A stretch of DNA of 64,000 nt from Prunella strophiata (taxonomy: Eukaryota; Chordata; Aves; Passeriformes; Prunellidae). Below are positions 12,801 to 25,895 of this stretch, in pieces. The stretch covers positions 22,385,085 through 22,449,084 of the forward strand of contig JAZBQD010000019.1 in NCBI GenBank assembly GCA_036583965.1. The letters run 5' to 3'. A program made the position numbers and the translations under genes. The notes beneath the pieces were generated by a model, which was given only the letters and a program-made list of their open reading frames with translations, searched no databases and had not been told where the DNA came from. The number at the start of each line of letters is the position of its first letter. Within the stretch, counting starts at the first letter, position 1.

Positions 12801-15800
12801 AGACCACCTGGCATCAGGCCTATTGTCAGAGCTGTGGTGGCATCAGGAGGCTGGTCCTTGTTCCAAATATCCTTGTTCCTCTCTTTTTCTTCAGTGCAGA
12901 ATTTTTTGATGGAAAAGAGGAGCATCCCCAAAGGTAGTTCCAAGTGCACAGGTCTGTGATTTATGTGCTGCTTACAGGATGGGCTTAATCACTGGGTATA
13001 TCAACACTCCAGTCCCAGAAGGGACTGTGGTACAGTACAGAGACCTTACAGCCCTTCTGACATCCTGGCTTGGGTGCTGGGAGCAGTCTGGTTGCAGTGG
13101 CACTGAGCTTGATTCACAAAGATTTGCTGTGTTTGCTTTGTCATGTAGAGTTTGGTTTTGTTTTGAATCAGACTGTTCATCACAAATCTCTTCATTTGAA
13201 TTTAGTGTCCCTTTTGTAATGGCATCTGGATCCTGAATAGGTCCTTGAGGTGCTGCTACTGTGACAATAATGCCAATAATGATAATAACTGCAACTGGAG
13301 GATCACAAGTGCAGCACAAATACTTGCTTCTAGCCTGCAGATGGATCAATACTCTGACCTTCAAAGTCAAGGCATATTTATCTACTGAATGTATTCTTCA
13401 CATTTATTTGGAATTTGAATGTGGTTTTATACTTGCCCTCTGCTACTTCAGCAATTTGTGATACCAGGGTATCTGTGGCTCAGCAAGTACAGACATTCAA
13501 AATACCCTCTGGAAAAGGTTTCAGAAAACTTCACACACTTTCTAAAATGGCTGCTCTGTACCACACATATCTTAGAAGGATAAATGGTGATGGGTGGTGA
13601 GAGATTTGTCTGCAGTGACCTGAATGATTCATTGACAACAAGGGTGTGTGAGCAAAGAAAGCTGTGCAGCTTGGCCTGCCTGTGAGCGTGCCATCAACCA
13701 AGGAGCACTGCACTGTCTCCCTGTGCCCAAATCTCATTTGCAAAAGCCCAGAGTGTGTGGCTGCTGGGGCCTGCTTTTTCCTTCCTTGGCTCAGATGTCA
13801 GTCATGCTGGTGGGTGTCACATAAGCAGGACCCTGTCTAGGATGCATTTCACAGCAGCTGGACTAAGCTTCAGCTGGTCATGACTCTGTGTCATGATCTA
13901 TGTCCCATGGGTGCCTGATCTGCAGAGGATGCTGGTCTGTCACCTCTGTCTGCTACTTCAGCTCAAGCAGCTTCAGAGACTCACTCTTTATATTTTGGAG
14001 ACAGGCACTGTAGTCCTGAGGGGGAGATAAAATGGCTGTTGTGGGTGCTTGCATATATTCCTTTTTATACGTGGCATTTTAAGCATAGATCATGTACGGT
14101 GCAATGCAACTTGTATGTGCATAAATGGAGCCTGCTTTCAAGCTTCAGTGGTCACAGCAGCCTGCACTCAGTCTTTTCTTACAACAGTGCTGGTCCCTGG
14201 CTCTGGCCAGAGTGCAGCACATTCCACTGAGGAGTGAGTTTTCACAGCTGAACCCCCCGAGGTGGCCCTATTCCCCAGCCTCCCTGCTTGTTGCACAGTA
14301 AGGGATGGGGTGTCTAACCGAAGCTACAGCTCTCTTGCTGCTGGCAGGGAGTGGAAATGGCAGCAGCATGATTTCTAATGAAAGTGCCCCATGACCTGTT
14401 CTGTCCAAAGCAGGATGCCATCCCCCAGGGGCCTCCTGCCATCCGTGTCTCTGGGCTAGCAGGGAAGCTTTTTGTGGTAGGCTTGTGACCCCCACAGTAG
14501 ATGGATTTTCCACATTGCATACACAGCCTGCTTTCTCCTTTTAGAGTATGCAAAAGATGTGCCAGGGGCCAGGTCTGCAGTGTTCCCAGGAAGGCAGCAT
14601 ACATGGCTGCACGTGTGGCAGTGGGGTGGAGGGCAACAGGATGGGAATGGAGCAGAGGGTAGAGAACACCCTTTCTGCCATGCAAAATCTGTCCTCCTTC
14701 CTCCTCCCCCCTGTCCTCCCCTCTTCCTTTATATTTTTGTATTTCCACATCTGTGCAAAATTTCAGGCACTTGAGGCTCCCAGGAGATAGCATCATTTTT
14801 GTGTTAAGGATGCTTATTGAATTTGACAAATGATGATTTATGACAGGGCAACCCGCATGGGGCGCAGTGAGGAGTCTCAGTGCCTCGTCACAGACTGGGA
14901 TTCTGTTTCATTCCCATCTCAGCTCCTCTTTTGCCTCTCATTGGAGCTTAGAGCAGATCAGACTCGACAGATGCTGGGAATATATTGCTTAGCCAAGAGA
15001 ATGAGTTGGAAAGAGCATGACACAAACAAAGAGAGCAGAGTGAGAAAGTGATCTTACCGTGTCTCTCCCTTTAACCTATGACCACACCTCCAAGACCTTG
15101 TAGGACGCTCAATAAATAAATTAACTTTTAACTGCTGTGGTAGCCTGGGATATTCTGCATGTCATGATAGTCTAAATTCGGTTTGCAGGCTGCATTTGCT
15201 TCCTTCTGAGCCAGCTGAAGGCTGGATCCTCTGGATGCAGCTCACTCAGATCTGCAGCAGATTTTGCTACTGTCTCCTTTGGCCATTCCAGTTCCACTGT
15301 GCACCTTTTACTTCCACCATCCTCTCATGTTCTGATCGTGGAGCCCAAACACAGCTCTGCCTCTGCACTTCAGTCTTTGCTGCAGATGCAGAGAAGGTTG
15401 AGCCAGGCCAGGTCTGGCAGGACTCAGAAACGGAGGCTTTGTGCTGCACTGTGTGACTGTGGCCTTGTTGGTTCCAGATCTGGTTCAGATCTCTGAGCAG
15501 CTTTGCCACTTCTGCCAAATGTAGATGCCAACCTGATAAACCTGGCCCAGGTAGAACCAGTGGGGTTGTTTCAGGACCCTGCTGCTGGGGCTGTGAGGGC
15601 TAGGACCCACATTGCAAAGACACAGGAGAGAATTCATAAAAATCCTGCTGGATTCACCCGGGCTGGGTCAGTACCCACCTGACCAGAGCTGGACTCCCTT
15701 AGAGCCAAGCAGGTGTCTTTCCACTGTGCTCTGAGCACAGTGAAACTCACTTAGTTCAAGCACTATGGAGATGCAGAAAGGCAGCTCATGTCTGGCACTG

Positions 15801-18800
15801 TGCCCAAGCTAATAAACCCTCCCAAATCCAGAGTGCTGGGAGGTGCAATGTGGATACACTTGAGCGGTCCTGTTGGGAAGCAGCCCAGGTCCAGCAGGGT
15901 TGATGCTGAGCCAGAGCTAATAATCCCTGCTGGACTTAGGCTGAGCTTGTGCAGAATGACTGGGTGTCCCTGCATTGCATTTCCAGCACATCCTGTGGGC
16001 CCCACCTTAACAGGTCTTTCAGCTGTCTGAGGTATATCCCAGCCCCGTTATCTTGGGTCATGGAAACGTGACAGTAATGTCTCGGGGACAGACCAGGCAT
16101 GCACCAATCCCCTCAGTGACAGCAGTCTGTGAGAGGTAGTTGGGTTGGAAGGTCTGGAGGGAGACACTCCTCTGCTGGCAGCATGGTGAGGGGGAGGCTG
16201 GGCAGCACATGGCTGCTCCAGATGGAAGCCATTAACCAGGAATGTCTGTGATGTGGTCTGGAGCAGTGTAAACAAGGGCCATGAATTATCCCGCACCTTG
16301 TAAGCAGGGCTGGAAAAGATCCCCTGTCATCCTCTCCTTCCCTCCCTCTTCTATCTCCCTCCTTCCTTTTACCTCCTCTCCCTTAATTCCCCATATTGCT
16401 GTAGACATTTCTTTATTTCCATGTGTGGTTAAGTAAGGCTGTGCTTTCTTCAGTCCTTCTGCTTTTAACCCATGCTATTATTCCTGAGAGAAGGGGAAAG
16501 GCTAGAGCTGGAGAGGGGCCAAGGTCTCATGAACCTCCTCTGAGCTAAATCAGCCCCTGGATGAGTGAACACAGCTCACTGGCATGCCGGGCACATTCAC
16601 TGCTTCAGACACTCCTGCCAGCAGCAATACCCTCCGGGTCATCCTGCCAGAGACTCTGACGGGTCCCTCAGCCTCCATTGTTATTGAGTGGGCTGACTCC
16701 TAAGAAAGGGGAACACCATCAGCTTGCTCAAGGTCTAAACCAACTCAATATTCTGTCACAGAGCCTAAAACACAGCTTACAACAGCACTAGTGAAGTATC
16801 CTGTCTTCCTCAGGCTCCAGAGTAGTGTCTTTCAGGTCATCTAAGTACAGAGATCAGCAGAAAGCATTGAGGAGAGAGTAGTTGGGCAGAAATGTCCTCT
16901 ATCTGACAGGTTCTGGTGGACTGGCTAAACTGACCATACTGGATGCTCCTCCCTATTAACAGCAGCTTCTCCAGACAGCAAATGCAAAACAGGTTTGTGT
17001 TTATACATTTCAGCAATTCCAACTAGAAGCTCTAGAAACTATAAATGTTAAGATCTCTTTACTTACTATTGAAACGTAGCTATTTCTGGCAAGGAAGAAG
17101 GAAGTTATTTAACAGAGCATAGCAATGCTATGCAACATTTGAAGTAGCAGGATGCTGCTACCATGGAAAATTTAGGAAGCAAAATTAAATTGGTCAAATT
17201 GAAATACCAATTAACACACGGTTCTCCAAGAGAGCCATGTATTATTTTAGGTACAGAAAAGGAATTTCAGTTTTGAAAACCAGATGAGTCTTCTGGCTAT
17301 ATCATGTGCCCAAGATAGCACTGGTTTGTGGGGTCACTCCTTACCACCTGCTGAACTCTCCATGCCCCATCCTGTAGCATATATTTCCCTTGGACTCATC
17401 TAAAAAGGTATCATCCACTCAGACACCTCTGTGTCTGAGCCCTGATGGGAATACTCTCCTGAGTTAGATTGCTTCAGAGCAAACGTCCTGAGTGTCTGCA
17501 TTTCTAACTCTGCAGTGGCAAAGTAATGATTTGTTCCATTTTAGCCACCCAAATGCAGAGTATCTCCATGGGGGAATGATCTCCAATGCTTCTGAACAAA
17601 GGCATTATAACCCCCACCAATCCCTGCTGCTAGGGTGGATGTCATCTCTCCAGGACAAAGGATGGGGCATGGTGGGCCCCCTGCAGCGACACACGTCCCA
17701 GGAAGCCACTCAGCTCGGTGGCAAAATGGTTTTTGACGGAATCTAATATGGATGGCAGTACCTCAGAAAGCAGATGTCAGGAAGAATAAGCCCTGGCCAG
17801 CTAGACTGCTGCATGATTTAGACAGCAGCCTAATGTCTATTCCTTACCACCTCCAGGAGGGTGTCTCTGCTAATAGGGCTTCTTCCTATCAGCAGCCATT
17901 CTCAGTTTCTTGAACAGTAATGAAGCAAAACTGGTTTGGGAAGAAAAATGTAGATGAGAGTGGGCAGAACTCCAGACCTTTTCCAGTGTTCTTGTGAGCA
18001 CATCCAGCAGGTCACATACACTTCTGTGTCATGGGACAACCCAGAACTCAATTCTTCCAGCAATCCCATGGCCTAATCTTTATTAGTGAGGTTACTCTGT
18101 ACACTTTGTGGATCCTTGTCCTACTGCTCACTTTAGAGCCAAACAGAGTAATGTTATAATTCAAGTAATTTCTGTGAGTTCAGTTAGGATGTACCATTTT
18201 GCACCAGAAATGAAAGTGGCCCATTTATAAGATCTGGGCTGTAAAATAGTCTGGATAATCTCTGATCATTTAGCAGTATCTGCCTGGGAAAAGTGTGGTA
18301 ATCAGATATGGTAAATACAGTATACACAAGAGATAGAAATTTCATATTTTTGAGATTACATCCCTGGTTCAGTGAAATTTCTTTCCCTGTAGAACACAAT
18401 GTACTCATGGCCAGATGGATTATCTGCTATTCTCACTGTCCTCTGAGATATCATCAACTGGACACTGTTAAGGCTGGCCTCCATAACAGGTATTCACAGT
18501 TCATCAGTTTTGGTCATGTTTTCAGAGATTTTAAGGACAGAACAGATCATCTTCTCTGTTTTTTTACATAATGCAAGCCCTGATTTTAATTCAGCTGGGG
18601 AACACACTATTCATTTTCACTTTCAAACATAATAAGGGTAAAGTATGTCTTTGCACAGTCCTTGTATTTAGAGCTGGAGAAATCCTAATTGGTCTCATTT
18701 TGTGTATCTCCTGGGGACCAGCAGAGGATCATTTCCTTTACTGAGTGCAGATATAAGTTCTAAGTGATTCAAAAGATAGAGTTTTCACTGCTTCCCTGGA

Positions 18801-21800
18801 AAAAAAAATAATCTTCATCTACAAAAAGCTCTTCCTTATTTTCTCCACTGTTCCTAGTATTATCTCCATAAACACAATAATTCAAATCTCTGGAAATGTT
18901 TTCATCTCAAAAGGGGCTACCAGCTTTCTCTGTACACTGCCTCTCAGGGATTTGTACAGCATTTCCTTGACTCCAAATTCACTTTAACATCACTTTGACA
19001 TTTTTTTTCAGGTGCAAAATCCACGGATCCTTGGATCCTCCACTTTTTCATTTTCTTGGCCACCTCGGATAAGTCCTGCCTGTCATCCAAGCTTGAACCC
19101 TCTGCTCCAGAGCATCCAGAGCATGCTCAGCAGTGAGTAGCTTGCTAAGGTATCAGGTCTGGGGTGTCTCTACAGCTGGGAAGCTGCTGCCGCCCACTGC
19201 GTGCATCAGTGCCAGAGATACTGTCTCCATGGCAACTGAGAGCTTTTTGTTTTTCTGATGAACAGTTTCAAATAATAGAGAAAGCACATCTGGAGTTGCC
19301 ATATCAGCTGCTCCCTGCCCCCCTGCCTGCCAGAGTCAACAAGAGACAATACCTCAGTTTTAGCAGACCTGGGCTGAACATCCCAGGAGACAGTATGAAA
19401 GCAAGTGAGGTGTACAAGACAGAGGAGTGTAGTGGAGAGTATTATTGATTTAAGGATGGCTTTGGGTTGGTTACCTTACTCTTTTCATGTCAGGGGCTTT
19501 GCGTGGGAGTAGCTCAACCACACCAGCCTGCTGTGTATTTTCTATCTGCTATGTGTTGCTGAACATTTGAGCAGGACTAATTTTTGTATCCCTCATTTGT
19601 AAAGGCGGAGTTTCTAAGTGCCCTTAGTTCAACTGTACTTTTCTTATGGGATAGAAAATTATTATGTAATATTTTTGGGTCAGTGCTTCAAAAAGGTTCT
19701 TTAGAATTGTCATTATTTTCACTTTCTATGTCTAGTTCTAGGAGCAAGTGTTTTGCTGCTGTTGTCTGCTGTGCAAGAAAGCCTCTTTTTTACAAAGGGG
19801 AGCAATTTCTTAATGGCTTCTGGGTTATCAAACAGGAAAGCTGTTACTGTCATGGGACCATACATAGCCCACTGTATGTGGTTTCTTTAACTTCTTCAAC
19901 TCCTTATGGATCATCCTTCAGATAATTTTTTGCTCTGTTCTCAGAAAGGAGATCAGGTGATCCTGTTCCTTTCCTGCCTCACACCAGCCTCTCTTAAATA
20001 CAGCAGTTCTAGCAGACAGTTTAACAAAGAGGTGATGCTGGCTGGCTGTGTCCAGCACAGGAAGAGGCAGAGGAATTGGGCTCCCTGCCATCAACCTCTA
20101 ACTTCAGCAGGCGGGATGTGGGAAAAAGCAAAACCCAACCCCAGCCAAATAAAGCTGGCCTGCAAAAGACCTTCATTCCTGAAGAATTTTTGAATTAAAT
20201 ACTGGCTACAGCTAGCCAGATTCCACTGAAAATGACTATGTCAACTGGTTTTAAATAACAGTCTTTCATGTATGTGCTTTTTATGTTGCTTCCCATTGTC
20301 TGTTGATTTCCCCATAGACACTGAGAAATTAAATCTTTTGCTCAACACATTTTTGTTCCTTCTTACTTTGCAAACAAGGGTTTTTGAGTTTGACTAGAAA
20401 CAAGATGGCTGTCTATGCATTGTTTGCTGTCCGCTTCTTGAGTGGCCATTGGGAGGAGGTGACAGCTACCTCTGTGCATCTGACAAAATCAGTGCCTCCT
20501 TTGGGTTTTCTGCATGCCTGTGACTCATTCCTGTAGCAATCCCTGTTACTCTTCCTATTATTTTAGCAGTGCTGTGGGAGTCCTTCTGTGCTCTTTGCAG
20601 TCCTGACTACACTGGGCTTCCTTTGTAAACAGGCAATTCATTTCCAAACCTTCTCCTAAGAGTGCCAGATCCGGGGTGCAACAGTAGTCACAGATTGCAG
20701 AATTATTTCTGTAAGTTACCTACCTCCAGTGTTGAGCCTGGAAATGAGAATTAGTCCCTCCTGGGGACACAGTGCCCTTATTACACTGTATGAGAAGAAA
20801 TCTGATTTCTTTTTGAAAAAAAATGGAACAACTAAAGCCTCCTGAATCCCTCTCTCTGGAAGAAAGTCTGACAGAGACTTGGAAATGGCAGCTACAGTAT
20901 TCCTTGAAATTACTGAAAGCAAATGGTAATGAGGACCAGCTGGAAAGAATGAAATCTTCCACATGGCTATATGTGCCATCTGTATTGGCTCAAATTGTAT
21001 GGCTATGGCCTGAAAATAAAGAAAGATCCCTTACAAGCACCCTTATGTTCCATACCAGTATGCTACAGTATGGATTTTTTTAATGCCCCACAGAGTGCCC
21101 TGAGATACAACACAAGGCTGTAGTCCCACAGCATGAGCCTATGGATATTGATATTACTGCAGCACCTAAGAATTAGTGGCTGTCTTGCTGCCAGAGCAGA
21201 CTTCTTGTCCTCAGGGTCAGCAGCACATGATTCAAACATTTGTGTAATACTGCAGGTCTTGAACACTGTTGTCTTCCATCTGCATCTGCTTTAAAATATA
21301 ACATTAAGTAAACATAATGTCCCTCTGGCTTTTGAATGGCAAGGCCCAGCATTGTCTTGAAAGATCTTCAGGGCAAATCTGAAGCCTCTCCTTAAACCTG
21401 GCCAGCTTAGCCTGGGCCTCCTCTGCCTGGAGAAAGCGCCTCAGTCATGATCTGCCATTTGATCTGCTGATTCATTTCAGCATCTTGGACTTGAGGGAGC
21501 AGTCAAGGACAAAGAGCAAGGAAGGGATCACTGCATGGCCTCTAGTGCCATAATCTGGCAGAAGCTGACTTTTGGAATGTTTTCTAATCGCTGAATTTCT
21601 GGTTTTTTTTTCCCAAAACTGCTTGATACCTAAACTGTTCCCTGGGGTTTGTAGGAAAGCCATCCATAACCACCATATCATACTTGGAGAGGGATGCAAA
21701 GCTAGGAATGTAATTTGTTTGAATTTTTCTCACTTGCTCTGCCAAATATTTGTAAATATTTACTGAAGTTCAACACACCATAGTGGATTAACTATCTTTA

Positions 21801-24169
21801 AATTATTAGAGTTCATACCTAACTCACAGAGACACCACAGCAAAAGTGAGCTGAGAAACAGTTTGAAGAATGACAGGTTCATGGTATCCTTTTCACAGCA
21901 AGAAAAAAGCATATCAATTCTTGCCAGAAGGACTCAAAGTGGGAATGTGAGAGCTGTTTAGAGGAGAGAATAGACAAGTACAATAAAACCAAACCTTCTT
22001 CATGGAGTGAGAGGATAGTTGGGCTTTCAAATCCAAAAGCAGTTTCTCTTTCTACCAGGAATTAGAGTATATGTTTTAGATTCAATTATGCTTTTAAGTA
22101 TGTAGTCTGGGCTACTGAGGAGGAGGGGGACCATGGTTATGATCATTAGTTTGGTTCTAATTTGCTGCATTAACTGATTATCTTTGGAGTTTGACCTTTC
22201 TTCTTAACATCCTGACCTGTAGGAAAGAGATTACACCAGCTATGGAACATAGAGGAGTCAGCACCAGGGGACAGCAAGGGCTGGTGGCCCCCTGGGGATG
22301 GAGTGTAGGGAGCTTCAGGGAAAGCCACAGGGCAGCAGGGCAGAGCCTGCCAGCCCAGGCTTACCCCACTACCCCTGCCAAGAGCACCAAGGCAGTCCCA
22401 GCCCTGGGCATTGGGCACCTCCCTGGGAATGGGGGCAGGCCTAGGCTGGGCTGCCATGTCGGCTCCCTCATGGAAGTTGGAGACCAGTGTCCTGTGGTGT
22501 TGCTGGTTAGGGCCTGAAATGGGGTCCTGGGCTGTGGGCAGGATGAGGGGAGACCCAAGTGAGGGTATTGGGGCCCTGGCACTCAGGATTGAAACACTGT
22601 GAAGTGTTTAAAAACGGCATCAGAAGTGCCATACCATTTTTATACAGTGGGGTCACCAGGTGGCTGAGGCTGGATGTGGACTCCATGAGCATGTTTCCAC
22701 TCTTCCTTTAGCCTCAGTGAGCTTGTATGCTTAAATCTTTTATGCACCAGTTTTGTGTGACTTCATTGTCAATCCAAAAGGAATAGGGCCTCTTCTAAGT
22801 GATTTCCTATTGTAAATAAAATGTGCTTCTGGCACATTTTCGACTGGAAAGTAGAAAGCACCTGTGTAGCACCAAGCAGTATCATACAGAGGTGCTTAAA
22901 ATTAGTTAGAGACCTAATTTGGGTCAGGAAATAAATGTATCTATGTGCAGTGCATACATTTCAAATAGAGGCTAAGGAGCCCAGCTGGGTATGTTAACAT
23001 GACTGCATTGCTCTGGGTACTAGGGTTGACTTGGACCTCTCTTAATGGCACCCTCTGATGGACACCCCAGAGACACTTCAGTTTATATTTCTAGCTGCCT
23101 GCATCCCTTGTGTGGTTTAAAGTGCTTCTGATGCAGAAGAAAGATTCCCTACTGAGTCACCCTTTCTCCTTCATGTTTTCACAGCTCTGGTCCCATGTGA
23201 AGACACCAGGGGCTAACAGAGGTTCTTTAGCAGCAGCACCCCAGTGAATCACTGCTATGGAAACAGCCAGGAATTCTGTGTATGCCATCTGGAGAGCTTC
23301 CAAAGAGGTAGTTCTAACTATATTCAGCCTAGGCCATGCACATAGCTGTAAGGTTTCCACTATCTTCTGCCCAAGGTGCTGTGTGCGTGAAATTGTTCAG
23401 ACTCCTGTTTTGATGAGAGAAGGCCTAACCAGTTGCAAACTAATAATAGCCAAAATTTAACTGTCAGCATTAAAAATATATATACACATAAAAAAATTAA
23501 CTGCTAGTAAAAGAATGTAAAAAATGGAGCGTGTCAGTAAAATATTTTGGCATTTCATTGGTATAAATACCCAGACTCCCTAAGCACTTTCAATGCATAA
23601 TCCAGATTTACTGCCTTTTCATGATGGCTGAAGTGGTAGATTCTTTAAAGCTTGACATGACTGACCATAAGCATGAATTGTACAAATCCAGAGTTACAAT
23701 TTTATGGTCTGCATGAACACTTTTCACCATGTGCTTTAGAGATTTACTGAGGTTCTCAATGTTTGAAATGTTTTTGTGAAGAAAATTAAAATGTCAGTTT
23801 AAAATTTGAAAATTTTATCAATAAATTCTCATTGGTTTTTGGAGGTCAAAGGAAAAAAATCTGTTGGTTTGCATCTAAAATAAAAGCCATCCCTCAAAAG
23901 AAAGTAATTTTTCCCCTCATCTTCTCTCCTATCTTTATAGTTGATTCAACTTGATGAGGGTAGCCAGGCCAAGAACTGTAAACATGGAGGATGAAAAATA
24001 TCAAAGCTCCATTCAGCCAGGAAAATGCAAGTAGTGACAGGACAAACTTCCCCTGTGTGCCCTTCCCCAGTGAACATGTTGGTCCTTTCATTCACATAGT
24101 TCTCAGCTTCCTAGACTACTGCATAAAGTTAGCTAGTAATTGGATGGAAACCCTCTACCTCAATTCAAG

Positions 24170-24207
24170 AGAGCATAACAGCCCTCACAGAGCATAACAG
24201 TCATCAC
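24170..24207. repeat. 19-bp tandem duplication
   Basis: The unit AGAGCATAACAGCCCTCAC is followed directly by AGAGCATAACAGTCATCAC, two copies differing at two positions. This looks like a local replication-slippage duplication. Confidence 0.7.
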
Positions 24208-25503
24208 CTTTCAGTACCAAGAAAACCTGAACTGGTGATTTACACAGAAACCACATCTATATCCTTCTAGTGCAAGGAACCATATTTCAGACTTGACTCA
24301 GCTCATCACCTCCCACCCTCATAGCCTCAGATTCATGCTGAGACTGACTGCAGAATGATGAAAATAGCAAGACAAGGCATTTCATGTTCTATTTCTGATC
24401 TGTAAAGAAAAGCAAAGAATGAGAAATGTCAGGAGTAAAGCCAGCCGTAGGAGATAACCTCTTTCCAGACAAAAGAGATTTGAAAGCACAACCATCTTTA
24501 TTTTAATGCCTTTCTGAATAAAACCTCTGAATCTCTTGATGCATAGGCCACCACTAATGTGATCAAATCATACTCAGACTGTCTGTGGGTTTCTAAAGTA
24601 CCTATCACTGCCACAGCTAGGTGACAGATTACAAGAATTAGAAGAGACATCGCTGCAGTTCCATTTATACTGTATTTTCTGTCCCCCCTAAGGCATTTTA
24701 AGATGGATTCTCTGCTCTCTGCTAAATTTGCTTTGCACTGGTTATAGAGCATAGAGAGAACTCAAACAGGCAGGAGATTCCCACAGGAAAACTCCCTCAG
24801 TACGAGAGGTCTGTGCCAGTTGTATAGCTGTGTCTTCTCTGCTGACTGTCTGTCTACTCTCAGCAGGAACAGGATGAAACAAAATGCTATATTACAACAG
24901 ATCTTTCGCTGGTATAAGGTCCATTATCTTGTTTGCACTGGTGGTGTAAACTGAAGTATGTGATTTATTGTTATAGCTTCCAGTTGGATAAGACAGCTAA
25001 GATTTGGACATCTGCCTCTCCAGCATGCATTAGTCAAGGGTCAAGGTCTCTCATATTCTGTTTTGCAGGAAAGCTATGGGGAAAGTCACCCACTGTCTGT
25101 TTGGCAAATGACTTCACAGAAGAGGATTATTGCATGCTGACCATGTATTGGTCTCAGTCTGAGGTCAGGCTGAGCTGTTACTTCACTGGAGAACATGACA
25201 AGATGTTCTCATGGCTTAAGGTTTTCTGGCTCAGGAGATCTTTTTGCCTCTGAGATGGCAAAACAAAATTTAAGGGCTTCCCTACCTCAACTGCTCACAG
25301 GAAAACCAATCATTATTTCTTTTCTTCTTTCTCTTGCCTAGGTTTTCATACAAATGAATCACAGATAGTTTTTCCTGCTTGTTGCTCATAATCTCCTCCT
25401 GTTCCCATAAACTTCTCTAAACCAAGCCAGCCAGCCTAGTCATTGGAGAGGGGTTAGTTTCAGTTTTCAGTGTTACCTGGATTTATAATCTGCCTGCTAT
25501 GCT

Positions 25504-25895
25504 TTATAGAATCATCACGGAATCATAGAATTGGTTTGGGTTGGAAGGGACCTTAAAATCATCTAATTCCAACCCCCCTTTATTAACTAATATTTTTTTA
25601 AATTTAGTTTGCTTTTCCACTTTTTATGGGCAGTGACACCTTCCACTAGACCATGTTGTTCCAACCTGTCCTTGAACTCTGCCAGGGATTGGGCATCCCC
25701 ATCTTCTCTGGGCACCCTGTTCCCTTGCCTCACTACTCTCTTTGTAAAAAGTTTCTTCCTTATAGCCAATCTAAACCTACCCTCTTGCACTTGAAAACTG
25801 TTGCCTCTTGTCCTGTCACTACATTACTTTGTAAAAAGTCCCCCTCCATTCTTCTTGGAGGCCCTTTCAGGTACTGGAAGGCAGTATGAAGGTGC
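25504..25895 (-). mobile_element. CR1 LINE fragment
   Basis: It begins with the reverse complement of the avian CR1 3' end (ATAGAATCAT..., GGTTTGGGTTGGAAGGGACC). It then runs back through the typical CCAACCTG...CTTGAACTCTGCCAGGGAT...GGGCACCCTGTTCC...AGTTTCTTCCT region. It is 5'-truncated near 25.9 kb and inserted antisense to the + strand. Confidence 0.9.

Larger units (their letters stand above)
61..25503. other. Intergenic sequence without a recognised gene
   Basis: Twenty-five kilobases of A/T-moderate sequence on which no frame on either strand shows a recognisable domain or a chain of exons. Mildly GC-richer patches occur near 12.6, 15.3 and 22.3 kb, without promoter character I can defend. 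Local features are a G4 motif at 9831, a small inverted repeat at 6369-6390 and an 11-bp tandem duplication near 3488-3511. The longest ATG frames (171 codons at 14314-14829 on the minus strand; 148 codons at 8513-8959 on the plus strand) are within chance expectation. Confidence 0.6.

Noticed and set aside
14314..14829. 171-codon minus-strand open frame
   Set aside because: Composition follows local GC-rich, stop-poor sequence; no family resemblance, and overlapping frames on the other strand are equally open.
22250..22600. GC-richer block that could be an exon or island
   Set aside because: GC is raised but CpG is sparse, no frame resembles a protein, and no promoter signs were seen.
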